Shown here: piece by piece, positions 12,690 to 20,484 of the stretch
How positions within the stretch are numbered: position 1 is the first letter of the stretch
Layout of the letters: each line of letters starts with the position of its first letter
IMG/VR virus record: IMGVR_UViG_3300045747_000420
Location: 1 to 32,676 of that record
Strand: one strand, 5' to 3'
Origin: a virus
DNA: 32,676 bases
Position numbers and translations under genes: made by a program
The notes under the pieces: model-generated
Databases searched by the model: none
What the model saw: only the letters and a program-made list of their open reading frames with translations
Told to the model about the DNA's origin: nothing

Positions 12690-13390
12690 TGACCCTCCAC
12701 CGGCTGCATAGCGAATCCCGCGCCGATCTGCTCGCCATGTACGACGAGCGTATCGCCGCACGGGATCACAAAACCGCCCTTGCCATCAAGCTCAAGATCG
12801 CGCAGCTCGATGCCATCTACCTGGGCAGCCCGCAGCCGGAACCCGAACCAGCGCCCGCCAGCTTCGAAACCCCCGCGGCCGTCGCAGCCTACCTGATTGA
12901 AGGCGGCTGGAAAGTCAGCGAGCGCAGCGTCTACAACCATATCGATCAGCGCAAACTCATACCCGATGCCCGCGGGGCCTTCACTGCCGAAAGCGTCCGC
13001 CAGTATGCCGAAGCCAACCTGATCAACAACCCCCAACGGGCCGAAAAAACCGACAGCGACGCGCTCACATTAGAAGCCAAGCAACTCGAAAACCGCCGCC
13101 TGCGTATGAAAGTCGAACAGCAGGAAGGCACCCTCATCAACTCCGAAGACGTCAAGCGCGAGCTCGAAAACATGCTCGTCTCCTTCCGCTCACGGATACT
13201 GCTGATCCCCCGCAAACTCTCCAGTCAGCTGGCCATGATGACCGACCAGCACAAAGTCGAAGAAGTCCTCACCCGAGAACTGCGCGACACCTTGACGACG
13301 TTAAGCCAGTTTGCCGTTCAAAGTTCAACGTTCGATGTTCAAGGTTCCAACTCCGAACCCCGAACCTCGAACCCCGAACAGATTTCCTAA
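12689..13390 (+). CDS. Terminase small subunit, Nu1-like
   Basis: 233 residues (lambda gpNu1 is 181). The N-terminal 45 residues are an extra helical segment; a winged HTH follows (about 53-110) with A-A-Y-L-I-E-G-G-W-K-V-S-E-R-S-V-Y-N-H and K-L-I-P-D, the DNA-binding form that recognises cos in Nu1. Then a long helix with L-E-A-K-Q-L-E-N-R-R-L-R (about 128-150) and the S-F-R-S-R-I-L-L-I-P segment typical of this family, for contact with the large subunit. The last 25 codons come from an inserted short-word repeat (13311-13380), giving a low-complexity tail rich in Ser, Asn and Pro. Gene start overlaps TAATG; stop overlaps the large subunit start. Confidence 0.8.
   Translation: MTLHRLHSESRADLLAMYDERIAARDHKTALAIKLKIAQLDAIYLGSPQPEPEPAPASFETPAAVAAYLIEGGWKVSERSVYNHIDQRKLIPDARGAFTAESVRQYAEANLINNPQRAEKTDSDALTLEAKQLENRRLRMKVEQQEGTLINSEDVKRELENMLVSFRSRILLIPRKLSSQLAMMTDQHKVEEVLTRELRDTLTTLSQFAVQSSTFDVQGSNSEPRTSNPEQIS
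13311..13380. repeat. Short-word repeat inserted in the terminase gene end
   Basis: Two kinds of repeated word follow each other: GTTCAAAG, GTTCAACG, GTTCGATG and GTTCAAGG (8-base period, 13317-13347), then CGAACCC, CGAACCT, CGAACCC and CGAAC (about 13356-13380). GTTCG and CGAAC are complementary, so the two halves can fold back. It encodes the low-complexity C terminus of the small terminase. It resembles dispersed intergenic repeats of environmental proteobacteria, recalled but not searched. Confidence 0.65.
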
Positions 13391-15297
13391 TGCAAACAGC
13401 CCTCCAACTCATAGGCAGCTGCCTCACCTGCCTGGTACCGCCGCCCCTGCTCACCGTCTCGCAATGGGCCGACGAATTCCGCTACGTCTCGCGCCGCGTC
13501 TCCCCCGAGCCGGGGCGCTGGCGTACCGATCGCACCCCTTATCTGCAAGAGATCATGGACTGCTTCAACAGCCCGCAGGTAGAAACCATCGTATTCCGCA
13601 AGCCCGCCCGTATCGGCGGCACCGAAGCCATACTCAACGCCATCGGATTCTATATCGACTACGACCCCAGCCCGATATTGTACGTCCAACAGACCGACGG
13701 CCTCGCCGAACGATTCTCAAAGAAGATCCTGCAGCCAACCATCGAAGAAACCCCCGCCCTCGCCGTCAAAGTAGACGAAGCCCGCGCCGGAAAGAGCGGA
13801 TCCACCATCCTCGAAAAAGCCTTCCCCGGTGGCGATCTGATCATCTCCGGAGCCAAAAGTCACACCAACTTCCGCATGGTCCACCGCCGTATCATCATCT
13901 GCGACGACATAGATGGATACGACGCCGACGTCGGTGGCGAAGGCGACCCCGTCTACCTTGCCATCGAGCGCGCAGCCAACGCCCCGGACAAGAAAATATT
14001 TCTCACCAGCTCGCCATCCATCTCCGGATCATCGCGTATCGATCTGGCCATGATCGACACCGATCAGCGTTTTTTCAAAATCCCCTGCCTGCGCTGCGGA
14101 GCCATGCAGGTGCTCGACTGGGAAGATCCGAAAAAACTTCCCTCCAGGTTGAGATGGCCCGCCGGAAAATTTCACCAGGCTTGGTTCGAATGTGAAAGCT
14201 GCAACGGCGAAATGAAACACCACGAAAAAATGGAAATGCTGCGTAACGGATCATGGGAGGCAACCCGCCCCTTCACCAACTCCGCCGGGTTTGATGGCTT
14301 AAGCCAGCTCTACTCTCCCTTCGTCCACTGGTCAGCCATCATCGACAAATGGTTCAAAGCCTCCAAAGACAGCGCCACCCTCAAAGTCTTCTGCAACACC
14401 GTAGCAGGGCAGAGCTGGGAAGAAGACGCCGTCGAAAACGTACCCGAGCAGCAGCTGCACGCCAGGCGTGAAAAGTACCCCGCTGCCGCACCCCTCGGAG
14501 TCACCATCATCACCGCCGGAGTCGACGTCCAGGGCGACCGCCTCGAAGTCGAGCTCGTCGGCTGGGGCCGTGGCGAAGAATCATGGAGCCTCGCCTATAT
14601 CATCCTCTGGGGCGACACCTTCAAGCCCTCCGTCTGGATGGATCTCGACACCATCCTGCAGGAACAGATCGAGCACGAATCCGGCCTCATGCTGCGGGTC
14701 TCCTGCGTCGCCATCGACAGCGGATACGCCACCGACCATGTCCACAACTACGTCAAGCCCCGGCAGACCCGCAACATCTACGCCGTCAAAGGTGATAAAG
14801 GCACCATGGGTCACCCCCTGGTCAACAACCCCAGCACCAAAAACAAAAAGAAAATCGTCCCCTTCATCGTCGGAACCTACACCGCCAAGAGTAGCATCGC
14901 CGCCCGCCTCGCCATCGTCGGCAGCGGCCCCGGCAGTTGCCACTGGCCTTTGCTCGAAGCCCAGGGCGATCATGATCCCGGTGTCGCCCAGTATGGCATG
15001 GAGTATTTCAGCCAGCTCACCGCCGAAAAGAAATACAAAACCATGTATCGCGGCATGGCCAGCTATCACTGGAAGAAAACCCGCCCGAGAAACGAAGCAC
15101 TCGATTGTCGAGTCTATGCCTATGCCGCCCTCGGCATACTCTACAACCGCAACTTCAAGCTGGAAAAACACAGCAAAGAGATGGAAAACCGCTTCGAAGA
15201 ATCACTCGCAACTCGCAGACCTGATCTAAAACAGCCGGAAAAGCCGGCAGAAAAACAAAAGAAAACACGCAGACAACATTCAAACGGCTGGTTTTAA
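13390..15297 (+). CDS. Terminase large subunit, GpA family
   Basis: 635 residues, matching lambda gpA (641). It is the packaging ATPase and endonuclease. The N-terminal V-S-Q-W-A-D-E-F-R motif and R-W-R-T-D-R-T-P-Y-L mark the GpA family. The ATPase has a deviant Walker A, R-K-P-A-R-I-G-G-T-E (about 68-77), and Walker B I-I-I-C-D-D-I-D (about 161-168). A zinc knuckle with C-x-R-C and C-x-x-C lies about 233-275. The nuclease part (about 370-590) includes G-V-D-V-Q-G-D-R-L-E and A-I-D-S-G-Y. GpA-type enzymes cut at cos and make cohesive ends, consistent with the cos candidate at 5872. Confidence 0.95.
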   Translation: MQTALQLIGSCLTCLVPPPLLTVSQWADEFRYVSRRVSPEPGRWRTDRTPYLQEIMDCFNSPQVETIVFRKPARIGGTEAILNAIGFYIDYDPSPILYVQQTDGLAERFSKKILQPTIEETPALAVKVDEARAGKSGSTILEKAFPGGDLIISGAKSHTNFRMVHRRIIICDDIDGYDADVGGEGDPVYLAIERAANAPDKKIFLTSSPSISGSSRIDLAMIDTDQRFFKIPCLRCGAMQVLDWEDPKKLPSRLRWPAGKFHQAWFECESCNGEMKHHEKMEMLRNGSWEATRPFTNSAGFDGLSQLYSPFVHWSAIIDKWFKASKDSATLKVFCNTVAGQSWEEDAVENVPEQQLHARREKYPAAAPLGVTIITAGVDVQGDRLEVELVGWGRGEESWSLAYIILWGDTFKPSVWMDLDTILQEQIEHESGLMLRVSCVAIDSGYATDHVHNYVKPRQTRNIYAVKGDKGTMGHPLVNNPSTKNKKKIVPFIVGTYTAKSSIAARLAIVGSGPGSCHWPLLEAQGDHDPGVAQYGMEYFSQLTAEKKYKTMYRGMASYHWKKTRPRNEALDCRVYAYAALGILYNRNFKLEKHSKEMENRFEESLATRRPDLKQPEKPAEKQKKTRRQHSNGWF

Positions 15298-15316
15298 TAT
15301 ACTCAGGGGGTGGACG

Positions 15317-15529
15317 GTGGCTGATTACGTAACAATAGGACAGGTAGCTCAAAAACTCGGCAAATCAGTCAGAACCGTAAAGCGCTGGTGGCTCTCAGGC
15401 CAGACGTGTCTTGAAGTCTGGGCCCCGCATCACCTTGTCGGCAAAGCCGGGATCTGCTTCACAAAGCGCTCGGTAAAAGATTTCATAGAAAAAGGCTCGG
15501 TAAAGCCCGAAGAATGGGCACCGGAATAA
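15317..15529 (+). CDS. Small HTH protein inside the head operon
   Basis: 70 residues from GTG 15317 after CAGGGGG (15304-15310). V-T-I-G-Q-V-A-Q-K-L-G-K-S-V-R-T-V-K-R-W-W is a clear HTH of the MerR/excisionase type; the rest forms a short wing and a helix ending in S-V-K-D-F-I. It lies between large terminase and the gpW-like gene, where lambda has nothing. The 10-bp repeat array and terminator just downstream could be its target. Role unknown, probably transcription regulation of the late operon. Confidence 0.65.
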   Translation: MADYVTIGQVAQKLGKSVRTVKRWWLSGQTCLEVWAPHHLVGKAGICFTKRSVKDFIEKGSVKPEEWAPE

Positions 15530-15540
15530 CCTTTTCACGT

Positions 15541-15610
15541 GGACAAAGGTGGACATGCGTGGATAAAGTATGACAAAGGTGGACAAAGGTGGACAAGAGT
15601 GGACAAGGGT
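15541..15610. repeat. Seven tandem 10-bp units (GGACAAAGGT)
   Basis: Seven consecutive 10-base units run at exact 10-bp period: GGACAAAGGT at 15541 and 15581, and variants at 15551, 15561, 15571, 15591 and 15601 that keep GGACA or GACAA. The period equals one helical turn, so repeated words face the same side of DNA. It is the only gap in the terminase-portal region. It may be a protein-binding array or a short-word repeat of the host type; the last unit builds the terminator stem. Confidence 0.75.
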
Positions 15611-15634
15611 GCCTATCCTGTCCACTTTTTTTTT
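15598..15634 (+). terminator. Intrinsic terminator formed from the last repeat unit
   Basis: AGTGGACA (15598-15605) pairs with TGTCCACT (15619-15626), with a 13-base loop, followed by nine T residues (15626-15634). This is a typical rho-independent terminator lying within the late operon, so it would reduce or regulate expression of the head genes unless read through or antiterminated. Confidence 0.7.
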
Positions 15635-15648
15635 GACACTCTTGCAGC

Positions 15649-16218
15649 ATGTCGCAACCGATCCCCTCCATAGAACCCGCCGTCATAACAGCAGGCGACA
15701 CCATAACCTGGTCACGCTCCCTGCCGGACTATCCGGCCTCGGGCGGCTGGGTTCTACATTATGCCCTGCGCGGCCTTGCCGGAGTCGTCGATCTCATCAG
15801 CAGCGCCTATCAGACTGACGACCACCTGATCAACATCTCGGCAGCAACCTCCGGGGTATATGTCGCCGGGCAGTATTCCATTCAGGGCTACGTCACCAAC
15901 GGCACCAACCGCGTCACCGTTTATGCCGGTTCCATCTCCATCACGCCAAACCTGGTCACCGCAGCCGCCGGTTACGATGGCCGCTCCCACGTCAAAAAAG
16001 TACTCGACTCGCTCGAAGCCGTAATCGAAGGCCGCGCAACCCGTGATCAGCTCCAGCTAACCATAGACGGCACAACTCTGGTCAAGATGACACCCGAGCA
16101 GATCCTCACCTGGCGTGCCCAGTATTACCGGGAATACCGCAGAGAGCTTGCCTCCGCACGCGCAGCACAGGGCAAAAACTCCGGCCGCAAAATAGTCACT
16201 CAATTCGTGAGGCGCTAA
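15649..16218 (+). CDS. Ig-like domain fused to gpW-like head-tail joining domain
   Basis: 189 residues; ATG 15649 has only a weak upstream site. Residues about 8-100 form a beta-rich, immunoglobulin-like domain (alternating hydrophobic strands, G-D-T-I-T-W). Residues about 115-185 follow the gpW pattern: helix L-x-x-L-E-A-V-I-x-G-R, a beta strand D-Q-L-Q-L-T-I-D-G, then M-T-P-E-Q-I-L-T-W-R-x-x-Y-x-x-E-Y-R-R-E. Lambda gpW has 68 residues and sits between A and B, as here between terminase and portal. It completes the head so that FII and the tail can attach. The added N-terminal domain is unusual. Confidence 0.65.
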   Translation: MSQPIPSIEPAVITAGDTITWSRSLPDYPASGGWVLHYALRGLAGVVDLISSAYQTDDHLINISAATSGVYVAGQYSIQGYVTNGTNRVTVYAGSISITPNLVTAAAGYDGRSHVKKVLDSLEAVIEGRATRDQLQLTIDGTTLVKMTPEQILTWRAQYYREYRRELASARAAQGKNSGRKIVTQFVRR

Positions 16219-18009
16219 ATGGGAATCCTCTCCACAATAGCCGAGCGATTCGGCAGCATCCGCAAACCTGATCTGCCGGTACCTGCTGCAGAAACCCGCG
16301 CCTATGCCGCCGGCCGGATCAAAAACAGCTCCGGATCCGACTTCGGCATGAGCCTGACATCCTGGTCCAAAAGCATGGATGCCGAGTTGCGCTGGACACT
16401 GCGCACCATGCGTAACCGCTGCCGCGTGCTCTATCAGAACAACGGCTATGCCAAAAAATACATCACCCTCGTCGTCAAAAACGTCGTCGGGCCCAACGGC
16501 ATCCATCTGCAGAACAAAGCCAAAGACTTCAACGGCAAGCTCGACGACATGGCCAATCAGATGATCGAAGCCCAGTTTGGCAAATGGGGAAAGATCGGCT
16601 GCTGCGACGTCACCGGTAAATTGTCCTGGAAAGATGCCCAGCGGCTCTTTATCAGATCAGTCGCCACCGATGGCGAAGTCATCGTCCGCAAAGTGCGCAA
16701 CTTTGGAAACCCCTACAAATTCGCACTGCAGTTCCTCGAAGCCGATCATCTCGACGAGAACTACAACGGCAACCACACCAACGGCAACCAGATCCGCATG
16801 GGCATAGAATACGACCAGTGGGATCGCGCCATCGCCTATCACATCCTGGTACAGCATCCGGGCGACTACACCTACGCCCGCAGCGGGGGAAACTATTACG
16901 AGCGCATCCCCGCAGCCGACATCATCCACGCCTATCTTCCCGAGCGCGCCCGGCAGGGCCGTGGCGTCCCCTGGATGCACGCCGCCGTCGATGATGTTGA
17001 CAACATGGGGGCCTACGTCGAAGCCGCCATAATCAGCAAGCGCACCTCCGCCAGCCGCATGGGTTTCCTGGTGCCGCCCGATACCGAAACCGGGACGTTG
17101 AGCGAAGACGGAGAAACCGTCGAAGGCGATCTGATCAGCAAACTCGAAGCCGGAACACTCGAGCAACTGCCGGCCGGATACAAATTCGAGCAGTTCAACC
17201 CCGCAGAGCCGGGTGGCGACTTCGACCCCTTCATGGCGCGTACCCTCAAGGGCTTCGCCTCCGCCCTCGACATATCCTATCACCATCTGGCCAGCGACCT
17301 CTCCGGCGTCAACTACACCAGCTCCCGCACCGGAGAGCTGTCAGACCGTGACACCTGGCGCACCATACAGGACTGGATGATCGAAACCTTCAACGAAAAT
17401 ATCTTCTGTGACTGGCTCGAAGTCCAACTGCTGGCCGGCCTGCTCACCTTCAACAACGGCAACGTCCTGCCCTACAGCAAATTCGACAAATTCTGCGCGC
17501 CCAACTGGGTACCGCGTGGCTGGACATGGGTAGATCCGCTCAAAGACATCAACGCCAGCATCCGTGCGCTGGAATTCGGGCTCACCACCCGCACGCGTAT
17601 CAGCGCCGAGTGCGGCGACGACTACCTCGATCTGCTCGACGAAATGCAGCAGGAAGCCAAAGCCATCACCGACCGCAGCTTCGAAGTCCAGACCACCTTT
17701 AACGGCTCCGTCAAAGAAGCACCGGTGGCGGTAGAGGTTACCGATCCGCAGGATGAGCTGGCATCGCTGCAGTTGGCCGAAAACACCAAAGCGCTGGAAG
17801 CCAAAGTTGATCGTATGACGGATGAAATAAGATCGCATTCAACCCGCGAATCGGTACCGTCAAATATCACCGTCAACAATCCGCCGATCACCGCCAACAT
17901 CAACATGCCCGAACCGGCCAAGCGCACCATCCGTAAAACCGTCACCCATAACCGTGATCAGATCACGGGCGAAATAATCAGCTCAGAAGTCGTCGAGCAG
18001 GAGGAATAA
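16219..18009 (+). CDS. Portal protein, lambda gpB family
   Basis: 596 residues (lambda gpB 533). It forms the ring at the packaging vertex through which DNA enters and leaves. Family signatures include N-x-x-R-V-L-Y-Q-N-N-G-Y-A-K-K-Y, the clip and stem region with R-A-R-Q-G-R-G-V-P-W-M-H-A-A, and S-G-V-N-Y-T-S-S-R near residue 375. The C-terminal 100 residues are an acidic coiled-coil-like tail with V-T-V-N-N-P-P repeats. It begins immediately after the gpW-like stop and is followed by the 18012 gene at 2 bases. Confidence 0.93.
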   Translation: MGILSTIAERFGSIRKPDLPVPAAETRAYAAGRIKNSSGSDFGMSLTSWSKSMDAELRWTLRTMRNRCRVLYQNNGYAKKYITLVVKNVVGPNGIHLQNKAKDFNGKLDDMANQMIEAQFGKWGKIGCCDVTGKLSWKDAQRLFIRSVATDGEVIVRKVRNFGNPYKFALQFLEADHLDENYNGNHTNGNQIRMGIEYDQWDRAIAYHILVQHPGDYTYARSGGNYYERIPAADIIHAYLPERARQGRGVPWMHAAVDDVDNMGAYVEAAIISKRTSASRMGFLVPPDTETGTLSEDGETVEGDLISKLEAGTLEQLPAGYKFEQFNPAEPGGDFDPFMARTLKGFASALDISYHHLASDLSGVNYTSSRTGELSDRDTWRTIQDWMIETFNENIFCDWLEVQLLAGLLTFNNGNVLPYSKFDKFCAPNWVPRGWTWVDPLKDINASIRALEFGLTTRTRISAECGDDYLDLLDEMQQEAKAITDRSFEVQTTFNGSVKEAPVAVEVTDPQDELASLQLAENTKALEAKVDRMTDEIRSHSTRESVPSNITVNNPPITANINMPEPAKRTIRKTVTHNRDQITGEIISSEVVEQEE

Positions 18010-18011
18010 CC

Positions 18012-18389
18012 ATGTCAGTCATCTATGCAGCCAGCTTAAAAACCACCCGTATGCAGGCCATCGTCACCGCTCTCGGTGCTGCTGCCAAACTGGTACTCGG
18101 TACCTCGGCACTCTCCGGAGCAACCGGAGTACTCGCCACGGAAACACTACCGGCCACCGCCGGAACTGTCTCGGGCAGTGTGCTCACTTTCAGCAGCACC
18201 CCCTATTCCGTTGCCGCAGCCGCAGCGGGCACACTGGCCAAAGCGGAACTGCGCACCTCGGCAGATGCAGTCATCATCTCCGGGCTCACCGTCGGGACCA
18301 GCGGAGCAGACATCATCGTCGACACCACCACCATCAGCTCAATCGGCCAGATGGTCAACATCAACTCCGGCACACTCACACACGGGTAA
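18012..18389 (+). CDS. Putative head-associated structural protein
   Basis: 125 residues, with most of the length rich in Ala, Thr, Gly and Ser in alternating beta-like pattern (V-S-G-S-V-L-T-F-S and A-V-I-I-S-G-L-T-V). The stop overlaps the next ATG (TAATG at 18387-18391). It lies between portal and protease-capsid genes in a cluster of four proteins that lambda lacks at this place. A head decoration or virion fibre role is likely from position and composition; no family recognised. Confidence 0.5.
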   Translation: MSVIYAASLKTTRMQAIVTALGAAAKLVLGTSALSGATGVLATETLPATAGTVSGSVLTFSSTPYSVAAAAAGTLAKAELRTSADAVIISGLTVGTSGADIIVDTTTISSIGQMVNINSGTLTHG

Positions 18390-18550
18390 TGACTGTGAAA
18401 ATAGTTATTTATAACAATGTGATACTGGCATCGGGTGATTTCAACGCAAGCGATTATGGTCTTGAATGCCAATTCGTTGATATTGAAGTTCCACCCGACT
18501 TCACGGCCTCCGGGTACATCTGGGACGGGTTCAATCTCGTTAGACCATAG
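18389..18550 (+). CDS. Small structural-region protein
   Basis: 53 residues from ATG 18389 (overlapping the upstream TAA) to TAG 18548-18550. The sequence is beta-like with aromatic residues (V-I-Y-N-N-V-I-L-A-S-G, ending D-G-F-N-L-V-R-P). Short proteins with an Asn-Asn turn and a terminal aromatic motif are common next to tail fibre or head fibre genes as attachment or chaperone modules. Its tight coupling supports expression. Less GC-rich than its neighbours. Confidence 0.5.
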   Translation: MTVKIVIYNNVILASGDFNASDYGLECQFVDIEVPPDFTASGYIWDGFNLVRP

Positions 18551-18559
18551 GGGTATAGC

Positions 18560-19363
18560 ATGTCAATCACAACCGTTGACGATATAGCCGCCGCGCTTTC
18601 CGGTTCGCAGAATATCGACTTTTTAAAAACGCTGACCGCTGCCAAAGCTGCCGGAGCGTTTCAATCCGGATGGATGGCGGCAGGCAATCCCGGTGCCGGT
18701 TCTGCTTCTCCTGCCTACACAGCAGGATCTGGTTACACCTGTTCCAGCGCTACAGCCGGAGCAATCCGGATGACGAACGGAGCAGTTGCTCTGTATCTGG
18801 CACGTATGGCCGCCGCTATCACGCAACCCGGCACACTGGTTTTATATGACCGACTCTGGTCGTGTTCCGGTATGGGTTTCGCCGCAGGTACGTTCACCAT
18901 CACCACGCCGGGCAGTTTGCCAGCGCGGATCACCGGCAACGGCGTAGACGTCGAAGCCTGGGTAGAACAGTTCGTAGCAGCTGGGGCCGCATCCGGTACT
19001 TTGACGTTCAACTACACCAACGCCAACACAGGCGCGGCAAAAGCAGGGGTCATCTCCGCAGTTGTCTCGGCACCTGTCGCAGGTCAGTTGCAGCCGATTC
19101 CGGTCGTCGCTGGTGACACTGGTGTACGTGCACCGGTATCTGTTGTCACGTCCGCCACCTGGACAAGCGGCACATTCGGTCTGACACTTATGAAAGCCGT
19201 AGCACGAATTTCCGTAGGGGTTGCCAGTGATGGCCGGTCGCTGGATTGGGCAGGCACCGGGCTGGCTCGGATTCCGAATGATGCCTGCCTGATGCTCGTG
19301 TACATGGCGGCAAATACCACGGCAGCAACTATTATCGGATCGATTGACATTATCGATAAATGA
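18560..19363 (+). CDS. Putative head-surface structural protein
   Basis: 267 residues from ATG 18560. A short N-terminal helical part (D-D-I-A-A-A-L-S, then T-L-T-A-A-K-A-A-G) leads into a long Gly/Ala/Ser/Thr-rich beta domain with an aromatic cluster around L-V-L-Y-D-R-L-W. The I-T-Q-P-G-T-L-V-L-Y-D-R-L-W arrangement is one I associate with phage proteins of this position, function unknown. The stop overlaps the next start (ATGA). Virion structural role by context. Confidence 0.5.
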   Translation: MSITTVDDIAAALSGSQNIDFLKTLTAAKAAGAFQSGWMAAGNPGAGSASPAYTAGSGYTCSSATAGAIRMTNGAVALYLARMAAAITQPGTLVLYDRLWSCSGMGFAAGTFTITTPGSLPARITGNGVDVEAWVEQFVAAGAASGTLTFNYTNANTGAAKAGVISAVVSAPVAGQLQPIPVVAGDTGVRAPVSVVTSATWTSGTFGLTLMKAVARISVGVASDGRSLDWAGTGLARIPNDACLMLVYMAANTTAATIIGSIDIIDK

Positions 19364-20475
19364 GCACCTGGGGCCATAAAAATAGCCTCGGTGATCCCCG
19401 GATAACCCCTGACCTGTTCAACTCGACAGCCGGGGCCGAAGTCAAAGCTGTTATCAGTGCACAATTCTTCGGGGCAGCAGGCGACGGCAGTATCAACGGC
19501 ACTCTGACAGCAACCGACATTCAGGACAGCGCCGCCCTTACCGGCGGCATAGCAGTAACCGGCTCTTTGACAGCAACAGATATTCAGGACACGGCGGCCT
19601 TCACCGGCAACGTCGTCGCAGACGCGGTTAATGGTGATCTGGCCGCAACTGATGTCAGTGACAGTGCCGCCTTCTCGGGCGGTGTAGCCATCACCGGCAC
19701 CCTGACCGCCACCGACACCGTCGACACTGCCAGCATCAGCGGCGGGGTACGCATCACCGGAACCCTGACAGCAACCGACATTCAGGATACAGCAGCCCTC
19801 AATGGCGGCATCGCAGTAACCGGCTCTTTGACAGCAACAGATATCCAGGACACGGCGGCCTTCACCGGCACCATCGTTTCGTCATCCGTCAACGGCGATC
19901 TGGCAGCCACCGACGCCGCCGACAGCGCCGCCCTCGCGGGTAGCATCGCCATCGGCGGCGATCTGACAGCAACTGATCCCGTCGACGTCGCAGAGTTTAC
20001 CGGCTCCATAGCATCAGACTCGATCACCGGCAACCTCGATGCAACCGACACCAGCGACAGCGCCGCCTTTACCGCTTCAATTCTGGTCAGCGGGACCTTT
20101 GCAGCGATCGATCAGCCGGACAGTGCCAGCCTCACGGCAAACTTCACCATCCTCGGTGATCTGGCAGCAAGCGAAGAACCGGACAGCTGCTTTATCAGCG
20201 GCAGCATCGAAGGCGGCGCACCGGTAATCAGAAGTGGTGGCGGCTCAATCCGGCCCCGACAACCATATCTACCAGATCCGGTCGCCGGCAGACTGAATGC
20301 CACTGAAGCACCGGACACCTGCCGGATCAGCGCCACCATCAGCATCAGTGGCACCCTGGCAGCAACAGAAGCACCCGACGCCTGCAGCATCAACATGGAT
20401 ATATGGCGCACCTATCACAAAAAACGCCGACTGAGAGAAGCAGAAGAAATCACCGCCTGGTTGTTGGCAGCATAA
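19360..20475 (+). CDS. Repeat-built fibrous head-region protein
   Basis: 371 residues, of which about 40-355 are 13 tandem copies of a unit near 22 residues: x-L-x-A-T-D-x-x-D-x-A-x-x-x-G-x-I-x-x-x-G. The Ala-Thr-Asp and Asp-Ser/Thr-Ala positions are nearly invariant in the first nine copies; later copies drift to A-T-E-A-P-D-x-C. A 67-bp block at 19543-19609 recurs at 19804-19870 with two differences, so the array grows by duplication. A Pro/Arg-rich insert separates copies 11 and 12. The C terminus is basic and helical. Such repeats usually make an elongated beta fibre. It precedes the capsid gene, so a head fibre is favoured over a tail fibre. Confidence 0.6.
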   Translation: MSTWGHKNSLGDPRITPDLFNSTAGAEVKAVISAQFFGAAGDGSINGTLTATDIQDSAALTGGIAVTGSLTATDIQDTAAFTGNVVADAVNGDLAATDVSDSAAFSGGVAITGTLTATDTVDTASISGGVRITGTLTATDIQDTAALNGGIAVTGSLTATDIQDTAAFTGTIVSSSVNGDLAATDAADSAALAGSIAIGGDLTATDPVDVAEFTGSIASDSITGNLDATDTSDSAAFTASILVSGTFAAIDQPDSASLTANFTILGDLAASEEPDSCFISGSIEGGAPVIRSGGGSIRPRQPYLPDPVAGRLNATEAPDTCRISATISISGTLAATEAPDACSINMDIWRTYHKKRRLREAEEITAWLLAA

Positions 20476-20484
20476 GGAGAAACC

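Noticed and set aside
19360-20475. Diversity-generating retroelement target or template
   Set aside because: No reverse transcriptase gene in the window and no A-to-N substitution pattern between the repeats; differences look like ordinary drift after duplication.
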